A stretch of 64,000 nt of DNA from positions 1 through 64,000 of the forward strand of contig JAZQDV010000010.1 of NCBI GenBank assembly GCA_045546975.1, given 5' to 3'. The position numbers and the translations under genes were made by a program. Below the pieces are notes generated by a model that was given only the letters and a program-made list of their open reading frames with translations, was not told the DNA's origin and did not search any database. This document shows positions 57,573 through 64,000 of the stretch, one piece after another; within the stretch, counting starts at the first letter, position 1, and every line of letters starts with the position of its first letter. The DNA comes from SIG480 sp045546975. Lineage in GTDB: Bacteria > Bacillota > Clostridia > Oscillospirales > JAAYXM01.

Positions 57573-57938
57573 GTGTCTGAGCTTGAAAACATTATAGGCA
57601 GCATAATGTCCTCACCGGAGAGTCTCGGTGCGGTTATGGATGTTGTAAAAATGTTCGGTGGGGAAGAACCAAAGGATAAGAAGCAGGAAAAGGAAGATTC
57701 GAAGGATTCGCTTTCTGTTTCCGGTCTTCTTTCGGGTGCGGGAAATCTTGACCCTAAGCTTTTGGGCACCGTTATGTCATTGCTTCATGAGTATAATGCT
57801 GACGATAGACGTATACGGCTTCTTGGTGCAATCCGCCCTTATATTAAGGAAAGTGACGGATATCATATAGACCGCGCAATACAGATAGTAAAGCTGTCTC
57901 ATGTCGCGCGTGGACTTCTCGGAAAGTTTTTGAAATAG
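57573..57938 (+). CDS. Small helical protein of unknown function
   Basis: 121 residues with GTG start behind GGGGAGTGA. N- and C-terminal helical parts (IGSIMSSPESLGAVMDVVKM and RIRLLGAIRPYIKES) are joined by a Lys/Glu/Asp-rich linker. IGSIMSSPESLG resembles FSSPSGKKVLE of the preceding protein, so the two may be related. Confidence 0.6.
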   Translation: MSELENIIGSIMSSPESLGAVMDVVKMFGGEEPKDKKQEKEDSKDSLSVSGLLSGAGNLDPKLLGTVMSLLHEYNADDRRIRLLGAIRPYIKESDGYHIDRAIQIVKLSHVARGLLGKFLK

Positions 57939-57950
57939 GAGCGTTTATGT

Positions 57951-58208
57951 ATGTATAACAAATATATGCAAAGTGACGAAAGTATGTTTTCGGAGCTCTA
58001 CGAAAAAGTCCCGTATGAAGAGAAGCAGCAGGAAGAAAAGCGCGTTCCGGACGAGAAAAAATCCTTCAGCCTTACAAAGCTTCTGTCAAAGCTTGATGTG
58101 GATAAGGTGGGAATTTTACCGCTTGTTCTCCTGCTTTTGCTTCTTGTTGATGTCGAGGATGAGGAAAAGCTTCTGATAATCATTCTTGCAGTAATCTTCG
58201 GGATATAG
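57951..58208 (+). CDS. Small protein with C-terminal membrane helices
   Basis: 85 residues. A charged N-terminus (Glu/Lys-rich, about 10-50) and a hydrophobic C-terminus (GILPLVLLLLLLVDVEDEEK, LLIIILAVIFGI) that forms one hairpin or two short helices. It could anchor the two preceding proteins at the membrane; this is inference from operon structure. Confidence 0.55.
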   Translation: MYNKYMQSDESMFSELYEKVPYEEKQQEEKRVPDEKKSFSLTKLLSKLDVDKVGILPLVLLLLLLVDVEDEEKLLIIILAVIFGI

Positions 58209-58240
58209 AAAACGCGTTTGCCATTGGCAAACGCGTTTTA
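58208..58240. terminator. Bidirectional terminator
   Basis: A 14-bp stem AAAACGCGTTTGCC/GGCAAACGCGTTTT with loop ATT. Confidence 0.88.
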
Positions 58241-58264
58241 CTTGGTTAAATATTGGGATTTATC

Positions 58265-59017
58265 TTATGTCGGAAAACTTCCGTCAGGCAGCTTGAAGAT
58301 ATCTTCACTTTGTGGTGATAACTCAGTGTTCTTTGTTGTGAGCGTATATACTGTGTTCCCGTTGCTGTCAACGGTCTCGGCATAGAGGAGAAGTCCTGTT
58401 GAGGTGGCCACCCAGTAGCGTGTGGTATTTCCGGTGCTTTGGTTTTTCGTCTCGACCCATATACACGAACTTCCGTCAAGTGTCGCAAGTTTTGCATCGA
58501 GAATGTCATCGTCAGGGGTTTTTATAATATCTTCGTATGTGACGAGCATTTGCGTAGAGTCTGCGTCAAAGTCACCCTTCGCGGTTGTATAATATGTTCG
58601 GCTACTTGGGGAATATATATATACCTTTTCTTTGGTGTAAACGTAATGCATAGTGGCGCGGTCGGAGTTCGATATTATATCAACTCTTGAATAGTCGCCC
58701 TTGACCCATTTTTTGCGAAAGAAGGTTGAGCTTCCTCCGTTATGGGAGATTACGCTTTCTGTTTCGGAGTAATACTCAGAAGGGCGGTGCAGAGCTTCGA
58801 TTATTGACTTTGCGTTTTCGCGGTTTATCACGAGAGCGTTTGTGATAAGGGATTCGTTTGTATCTATTGTGCTGAGCTCAGGAGGGTATTCGGGGACAGT
58901 TGTTATTGACTTCGAGGACATGTCAGGCAAAAGAAAAAGGGCAACGATAACAGCAATCGCAAGAATGCCGATAAGCACCGTTATATGAAATGAAGATATG
59001 TGAAAACTCTTTTTCAT
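58265..59017 (-). CDS. Membrane-anchored LolA-like protein
   Basis: 250 residues. One N-terminal membrane helix (about 12-31), then a beta-rich domain with TFFRKKWVKGDYSRVDI, YYTTAKGDFDAD and RYWVATSTGLLLYAE. The last block (x-x-tGLPLxAE-like) is typical of LolA/sporulation lipoprotein-like folds. The start at 59017 follows GAGGAGGGG. Compare the lipoprotein encoded at 15238. Confidence 0.6.
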   Translation of the reverse strand: MKKSFHISSFHITVLIGILAIAVIVALFLLPDMSSKSITTVPEYPPELSTIDTNESLITNALVINRENAKSIIEALHRPSEYYSETESVISHNGGSSTFFRKKWVKGDYSRVDIISNSDRATMHYVYTKEKVYIYSPSSRTYYTTAKGDFDADSTQMLVTYEDIIKTPDDDILDAKLATLDGSSCIWVETKNQSTGNTTRYWVATSTGLLLYAETVDSNGNTVYTLTTKNTELSPQSEDIFKLPDGSFPT

Positions 59018-59105
59018 AAAACCCCTCCTCTTAAAGTATATACTCATTTTATATCAAAAGTTTCGAAATTTCAAGAGTGAGAAGGATATGCTGTCCGAAA
59101 GAGAC

Positions 59106-59134
59106 TTGAAAGAGGAACGTATGTTTGATATAAT
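59106..59134 (+). promoter_or_regulatory. Promoter of the Lrp/aminotransferase operon
   Basis: TTGAAA (59106-59111), 17 nt, TATAAT (59129-59134) with extended TG. Confidence 0.75.
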
Positions 59135-59157
59135 TGCATTATTAGAATGGAGAGGAA

Positions 59158-59649
59158 GTGTTCATTTTGACAAACGCTATTCTTAAATTGCTTGAAAATG
59201 ATGCGAAGTTATCGGCCGAGCAGATAGCTTCATCGCTTGGCCTTTCTGCAGATGAGGTAGAGAAGGCTATTTCCGAGCTCGAGGAGAAGGACATAATCGC
59301 CGGATATAAAACACTTATTGACTGGGAAAAGGTAGACAACACAGGCGTCAGCGCGCTTATTGAGATAAAGGTTCTTCCTCAGCGCGGGCAGGGATTTGAG
59401 CGCATAGCAGAGCGGATGAGTCAATACGATGAGGTGCAGAGTGTTTATCTTATGTCGGGCGGATATGATATTCTCGTTTCGGTTGAGGGAAAGTCGCTCC
59501 GCGATGTTGCTTCTTTCGTTTCGGATAAAATAGCTCCGCTTGAATACGTAACGGGCACTGCTACACATTTTGTTCTTAAAAAATTCAAAGATAAGGGAAT
59601 AATGTACACAAATACAGAAAAGAACCAGGAGCGAGGATACGCATTCTGA
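59158..59649 (+). CDS. Lrp/AsnC-family transcriptional regulator
   Basis: 163 residues. N-terminal winged helix (LSAEQIASSLGLSADEVEKA, EKDIIAGYKTLIDW) and C-terminal RAM ligand domain (VQSVYLMSGGYDILVSVEG). It probably senses an amino acid and controls the aminotransferase gene 26 nt downstream. The start may be GTG at 59158 or TTG at 59167; both fit the GGAGAGG site. Confidence 0.88.
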   Translation: MFILTNAILKLLENDAKLSAEQIASSLGLSADEVEKAISELEEKDIIAGYKTLIDWEKVDNTGVSALIEIKVLPQRGQGFERIAERMSQYDEVQSVYLMSGGYDILVSVEGKSLRDVASFVSDKIAPLEYVTGTATHFVLKKFKDKGIMYTNTEKNQERGYAF

Positions 59650-59675
59650 TATCTTTTATTTGAGAGGAATGGACT

Positions 59676-60836
59676 ATGGATTATACAAAAAAGCTATCTT
59701 CCTGTGCAAGTGGCATAAAGCCGTCGGGCATACGAAGATTTTTTGATTTGATAGACGGTAAGGATATAATATCGCTTGGAATAGGAGAACCTGACTTTGT
59801 TACACCCTGGCATATAAGAGATGCGGGTATTGCCTCTCTTGAAAAGGGATATACCTACTACACACCGAATGCAGGAACGCTCGAGCTTCGCGAAGCAATA
59901 TCAAACTATATGAATCGCTCGTTTGGACTTAGTTATGCACCAAAGGATGAGGTTGTCGTTACAGTTGGCGGCAGTGAGGCTATTGACCTTGCTTTCCGTG
60001 CTCTTTTGAATCCGGGCGATGAGGTAATCGTCCCTGAACCGTCGTTTGTCTGCTACGGACCCATGGCATCGCTTGCGGGCGGTGTAGCGGTGCACGTTCC
60101 AACGTATGTTTCGGATAATTTCAAGCTCACTCCTCAAAAGCTCGAGGAAGCGATAACTCCGAAAACGAAGCTTCTTGTTCTTCCGTATCCGAACAATCCT
60201 ACAGGTGCAATTCTTGAAAAGGCGGAGCTTGAGGCACTTTCTGAGGTGATAATAAAGCATGACCTTATTGTTATCTCTGATGAGATATATTCAGAACTCA
60301 ACTATGTGGGTGGACACGTTTCAATCGCGGAAGTTCCCGGTATGCGCGAGAGGACTGTCGTTGTAAACGGATTTTCAAAGTCATACGCTATGACGGGCTG
60401 GCGTCTTGGTTATGCCTGTGCTCCCCGTGAGATAGCTACAGTTATGACGAGAATCCACCAGTACGCAATCATGTCCGCTCCTACAATGGCACAGTTTGCG
60501 GCAGTTGAAGCACTCAATAACGGAGATGCGGATATAGCGGAAATGCGGGAAGAATATAACCAGCGCCGCAGGTTTATGTGCGACCGCTTCAATGCAATCG
60601 GTCTTGATTGTGAAATGCCGAACGGCGCGTTTTATATGTTCCCGTCCATCAAGAAAACAGGACTTTCTTCGGAAGAATTCTGCGAGCGTCTGCTTCGTGA
60701 AAAGCGCGTTGCGGTTATCCCCGGAAATGCTTTTGGTGATAGCGGTGAGGGTTTTGTCAGGTGCTGTTATGCTGCATCGATGCAGAATATTGCAAAGGCT
60801 CTCACGAGAATCGAGGAATTTATAAATAACCTTTAA
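59676..60836 (+). CDS. PLP-dependent aminotransferase, class I fold
   Basis: 386 residues. YYTPNAGTLELREAI, PYPNNPTGAIL, SDEIYSELNY, and the PLP lysine in NGFSKSYAMTGWRLGY. It is close to the PatA/aspartate- and aromatic-type group. The substrate cannot be read from sequence. Pairing with an Lrp regulator suggests amino-acid breakdown or biosynthesis. Confidence 0.9.
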   Translation: MDYTKKLSSCASGIKPSGIRRFFDLIDGKDIISLGIGEPDFVTPWHIRDAGIASLEKGYTYYTPNAGTLELREAISNYMNRSFGLSYAPKDEVVVTVGGSEAIDLAFRALLNPGDEVIVPEPSFVCYGPMASLAGGVAVHVPTYVSDNFKLTPQKLEEAITPKTKLLVLPYPNNPTGAILEKAELEALSEVIIKHDLIVISDEIYSELNYVGGHVSIAEVPGMRERTVVVNGFSKSYAMTGWRLGYACAPREIATVMTRIHQYAIMSAPTMAQFAAVEALNNGDADIAEMREEYNQRRRFMCDRFNAIGLDCEMPNGAFYMFPSIKKTGLSSEEFCERLLREKRVAVIPGNAFGDSGEGFVRCCYAASMQNIAKALTRIEEFINNL

Positions 60837-60854
60837 TGAAGGGTTGATTCAGTT

Positions 60855-61979
60855 ATGGAAAATCGTGTATTTCTCGCAAAATGCGATGAGTATGAAACAG
60901 AAAAAGTAAGAAGCGCCGTTCATGATTCACTTGAGGCTTTCGGTGGGGCAAGGGAGCTTGCGGGCGGAAAACGTGTGCTTATAAAAGTTAATCTTCTTAT
61001 GACAAGTGCGCCTGAAAAGGCGGTAACAACTCACCCTGCGGTGGTTGATGCAATCGCAAGGGAATTTATTGATGCCGGATGCACCGTTGAGATTGCCGAT
61101 AGTTGTGGCGGCCTCTATACTGAGGAAATTCTCAAGAGACTTTATGTGGTGAGTGGCATGAAAAAGGTTGCCGATGACACGGGAGCAACACTGAACTACG
61201 ACCTTTCATCATTTGAAAGGGTTTTGCCTCACGGGGTCAAACTGAATAAGGTAAAGCTTATTTCTCCGGTAGAGCGGGCAGAATTTATAATCTCTGCAGC
61301 AAAGCTTAAAACACATGGTTTTACCTACTATACCGGTGCTGTAAAGAATATGTTTGGTACGGTCCCGGGTCTTCTTAAGGCTGCTATGCACAGGAACTTC
61401 CCTGATAAGAAGTCGTTTTGCGAAGCGATGGTTGACCTTTGTGAGGGTGTAAGACCGGATCTTGCGATAATCGACGGAATAGTCGGAATGGAAGGCGCGG
61501 GCCCGTCCGGAGGAACGCCGAAGTTTGCGGGTGCGGTAATAACTTCGAAAAGCCCGTACGCCGCAGACCTTGCAGGACTTCAGGTTATGGGACTTGACCC
61601 TGAAAAATCATACATACACACAATAGCACGCTCGCGTGGACTTGTGGGAGATATTGTGTGCGAGGGAATAGACATTTCTGAAGTAAGAACGAGCTTTGAG
61701 CCCGCCTATACCCGCGAGCCGAGAACTGTTCTTGCCATCTTGCCGGGCGCTTTGAGAACGTATATAGAAAGACTTTTTGCCGCATACCCGAATGTCATAA
61801 ACGCGAAGTGTGTTGGTTGCGGTGAATGTATGCGCTCGTGTCCTGAGTCGACGATAACGATAGAGGACGGCAAGGCACACATTGGATACAAAAAATGCAT
61901 ACGCTGTTATTGCTGCCAGGAAATGTGTCCTGCGCGCGCAATAAAGATAGAGCGCTTTGCAAAATACAAAAAGAGATAG
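60855..61979 (+). CDS. DUF362 protein with two [4Fe-4S] clusters
   Basis: 374 residues. The DUF362 domain (VLIKVNLLMTSAPEKAVTTH, AAKLKTHGFTYYTGAVKNMF) is followed by a C-terminal ferredoxin domain with CVGCGECMRSCP and CIRCYCCQEMCP. It is a redox protein of unknown partner. It lies 18 nt after the aminotransferase. Confidence 0.85.
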   Translation: MENRVFLAKCDEYETEKVRSAVHDSLEAFGGARELAGGKRVLIKVNLLMTSAPEKAVTTHPAVVDAIAREFIDAGCTVEIADSCGGLYTEEILKRLYVVSGMKKVADDTGATLNYDLSSFERVLPHGVKLNKVKLISPVERAEFIISAAKLKTHGFTYYTGAVKNMFGTVPGLLKAAMHRNFPDKKSFCEAMVDLCEGVRPDLAIIDGIVGMEGAGPSGGTPKFAGAVITSKSPYAADLAGLQVMGLDPEKSYIHTIARSRGLVGDIVCEGIDISEVRTSFEPAYTREPRTVLAILPGALRTYIERLFAAYPNVINAKCVGCGECMRSCPESTITIEDGKAHIGYKKCIRCYCCQEMCPARAIKIERFAKYKKR

Positions 61980-61986
61980 GAAAGTT

Positions 61987-62883
61987 ATGCGATACGGATT
62001 TGCTAAGGCTTATGCCAAACTAAATCTCACGCTTGATGTTATTGGTCTGCGTGACGACGGATATCACGACCTTGAGTCGATAATGCAAAGCATCTCGCTT
62101 TGTGATACGGTTGCCGTCAGAATTGGTTGCGGTGGAGATATTTCAACTATATCAAATGTGCGATATATACCGAATGACGAGAGAAATATAGTTGTCAAGG
62201 TCTCTCGTGCATTTCTCTCTGCGACGGGGATAAACCCGGGCGGAATACATATTGCTGTAGAAAAAAGAGTTCCGTCAAGTGCCGGGATGGCGGGCGGCAG
62301 TGCGGACGGCGCTGCGGTATTGCGACTTCTTAATGAGCTTACGGGTGCGAGGGTTTCGGATGCGGAGCTTTGCGAAATAGGAGTTTCTGTCGGCGCAGAT
62401 ATACCGTTCTGTCTTATGGGCGGAACCTCTCTTGCGCATGCGAGGGGTGAGGTGCTTACACCGATAACTTCGCTTGCGGATTGCAATTTCGTTATTGCAA
62501 AGCCAAAACGCGGAGTATCAACGAAAGCGGTTTTTGAGAAAATTGACTCCTGTCCGATTCCGCGCCATCCGGACACATCTCAGATGCTCGAGGCGATAAG
62601 AAATGGAGATGTCAGGGGCGTTTCTCAAAATCTCTACAACGTGTTTGAACCTGTTGTTGCCGATGAGGTAGGAGAGATTTTTGAAATAAAGAAAAGCCTT
62701 ATGGATAACGGTGCGCTTGCTGCCATGATGACGGGAAGCGGGAGTGCGGTTTTCGGAATTTTTGAAGATAAAAACCTTGCAAGAGAGGCGAAGGGCAAAC
62801 TTGCGTTACGCTTTGATGAAGTATTTGTCGCAAGACCTGTAAAGAACGAGGATGTGCAAGGGTGCATACAGGGTATATATTAA
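61987..62883 (+). CDS. ispE: 4-Diphosphocytidyl-2-C-methyl-D-erythritol kinase
   Basis: 298 residues. GHMP kinase: AYAKLNLTLDVIGLRDDGYH, the ATP loop VPSSAGMAGGSADGAA, and MTGSGSAVFGIF near the end. It works in the MEP isoprenoid pathway, which supplies the dimethylallyl group for MiaA. The ATG at 61987 follows AGGAAAG; an upstream ATG at 61957 lies in the preceding gene. Confidence 0.94.
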   Translation: MRYGFAKAYAKLNLTLDVIGLRDDGYHDLESIMQSISLCDTVAVRIGCGGDISTISNVRYIPNDERNIVVKVSRAFLSATGINPGGIHIAVEKRVPSSAGMAGGSADGAAVLRLLNELTGARVSDAELCEIGVSVGADIPFCLMGGTSLAHARGEVLTPITSLADCNFVIAKPKRGVSTKAVFEKIDSCPIPRHPDTSQMLEAIRNGDVRGVSQNLYNVFEPVVADEVGEIFEIKKSLMDNGALAAMMTGSGSAVFGIFEDKNLAREAKGKLALRFDEVFVARPVKNEDVQGCIQGIY

Positions 62884-62909
62884 AGATTTGGGTTTGTGAG
62901 TGATAAACT

Positions 62910-64000
62910 ATGAAGAGCAAAAGAGGATTTTCAACCGTAATAATTTCTGTGTTTTTCTTTTCTGCCTTTCTTGTGCTTCTGGCGGAGTATATCCATTTTT
63001 GCAACATATCAGAAGTGTTTTCTCTGATCACAAGGAAACCTTGTGTAATTTTCTTTTGTACAACTATAATATTTTTTACAATAATGTCGGCGGTCTGGCT
63101 TACATCTTCGGTGAAGATAGGGTCAATACTGGTCGGTGTTTTTGTGTTTGTTCTTGCTGTTGTCGAGTTTTATAAGTTTGATGTAAGCGGCTCACATCTT
63201 GCTTTTGCTGATATACTCTTTGCATCTGATTTTGAAAAAATCACAGGTTTCGCTATGATCAGACCTGAGGTACATCTGTTCAAGGCAGCGGCGGCTCTTG
63301 CTCTTGCAATAGTAGGTCTTTGGTTTGTAAAGTTTCCGCGCTTTGGGAAAAGAGGCCACAGGTTTCTTGCTTTCGGGATAAGTGTGGTTATTACGCTAAC
63401 GCTGTTTGTTCCGTCTTTTGGGTATAAGGTTTCGGGGTTTGACTCGAAACCTGCACTCACACTTATGCGCACGAATGAGCGTTTTGAAAACGACGGATTT
63501 GTTGCTTCTTTTATCCAGGATGCGAGAGAGTATACCGGTTCGGGGATAGAGGAGCCGACGGGCTACTCCCAAGAGCTTATGAAAAAATACCAAAGGGCAG
63601 CGGATGCGAACGCGGCGGCAAAAAAACCGAACGTGGTAGTTATACTCTCGGAATCTTTTGCAGACCTTCGAGACGTGAGTGATGAAGATTTGTTCGGTTC
63701 AGTGTATGATAAGTATGATGAGGCGCTTGGCTTGTCATCGGTTTCAAAGACGAGGCTCCCCACCTTTGGCGGATATACGGTCAGGTCTGAATTTGAGCTT
63801 CTTTTTGGACTTCCTGTAATGTCAATGTCAAACCTTCCTGCTCCGCACACGAGACTTGAGGGTATGGAAAAACAAAACACGATAGTACAGGAATATCTTA
63901 AAAACGGATACAGCACGACCTACATCCATCCGTATATTGAAACGTTTTACGATCGCAACGAGATATACCCGTCCTACGGTTTTTCGAATATGATTTTTGA
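62910..64000 (+). CDS. LtaS-like sulfatase-superfamily membrane protein (N-terminal part)
   Basis: At least 363 residues, cut by the window end. Four to five N-terminal membrane helices are followed by the extracellular sulfatase domain: NVVVILSESFADLRDV (metal Glu) and FGGYTVRSEFELLFGLP (nucleophilic Thr). This layout is that of polyglycerolphosphate/lipoteichoic acid synthases and phosphoglycerol transferases. The start at 62910 has a modest GTGAGTGA site. Confidence 0.85.
   Translation, partial: MKSKRGFSTVIISVFFFSAFLVLLAEYIHFCNISEVFSLITRKPCVIFFCTTIIFFTIMSAVWLTSSVKIGSILVGVFVFVLAVVEFYKFDVSGSHLAFADILFASDFEKITGFAMIRPEVHLFKAAAALALAIVGLWFVKFPRFGKRGHRFLAFGISVVITLTLFVPSFGYKVSGFDSKPALTLMRTNERFENDGFVASFIQDAREYTGSGIEEPTGYSQELMKKYQRAADANAAAKKPNVVVILSESFADLRDVSDEDLFGSVYDKYDEALGLSSVSKTRLPTFGGYTVRSEFELLFGLPVMSMSNLPAPHTRLEGMEKQNTIVQEYLKNGYSTTYIHPYIETFYDRNEIYPSYGFSNMIF

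Overview
The window is a chromosome segment from an endospore-forming member of the Clostridia, probably an uncultured gut Oscillospirales/Ruminococcaceae-like bacterium. This rests on spoIIE, spoIIGA-sigE and sigG, the Firmicutes cell-division set sepF-yggT-divIVA, ndoA next to alr, GTP-dependent PEP carboxykinase, split TauE permease genes and strong AGGAGG-type ribosome binding sites. No rRNA and no CRISPR array were seen. Four tRNA genes are present.

Layout. 1-3660: 5' end of secA, adenosylhomocysteinase, a phosphoesterase-fold protein with a damaged active site, tRNA-Glu and tRNA-Met. 3780-12330: an accessory island read on the + strand. It begins with phage-derived head and lysis genes (scaffold, major capsid protein, connector-like protein, holin, NAGPA-type lysin, XhlA-like protein). 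It continues into a 398-residue polymorphic toxin with its immunity gene and an array of orphan toxin-tip/immunity cassettes. 12330-17130: a minus-strand group with an unknown gene, a coiled-coil membrane protein, ndoA, alr, a lipoprotein, nnrD and a SLOG-fold protein. 17130-22780: rpsO-pnp with structured leaders, TauE halves, an amidohydrolase and an SGNH hydrolase. 22800-29060: tRNA-Gly, repeat elements, a short-chain dehydrogenase and amidohydrolase pair, tRNA-Thr, prs, kdgK and a 2-hydroxyacid dehydrogenase. 29055-33800: spoIIE and pckG. 33840-41920: coaW-miaB-mutS-mutL-miaA-hfq. 41950-49900: HlyD-like gene, PLP-binding protein, sepF-yggT-divIVA-ileS-lspA-rluD. 49900-50700: TPP riboswitch and thiT. 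50720-53420: spoIIGA-sigE and sigG. 53500-64000: membrane protein, aconitase-like hydratase, hslO, three small unknown genes, Lrp regulator with aminotransferase, DUF362 ferredoxin protein, ispE and the start of an LtaS-like sulfatase.

The most unusual part is 3780-12330. The island has genes for a capsid and for lysis. It has no visible terminase, portal, tail or integrase genes. The toxin encoded directly downstream has no signal peptide and no LXG or Rhs export domain. The scaffold protein ends in a D-x-FLEGF motif, and two close copies of this motif lie in the N-terminal part of the toxin. I infer that the toxin may be loaded into the capsid-like shell through the scaffold's docking motif and released by the lysis genes. 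Downstream, a 101-bp segment of the toxin gene is repeated three times without a mismatch. The two downstream copies are each preceded by a hairpin, an extended -10 promoter and an in-frame stop. This fits a store of silent toxin tips that recombination could move onto the full-length toxin, while the immunity genes stay expressed. Two further decayed cassettes follow.

Outside the island most genes are conserved core genes in recognisable operons with consensus sigma-A promoters and intrinsic terminators. All family assignments come from reading motifs; no database search was run.
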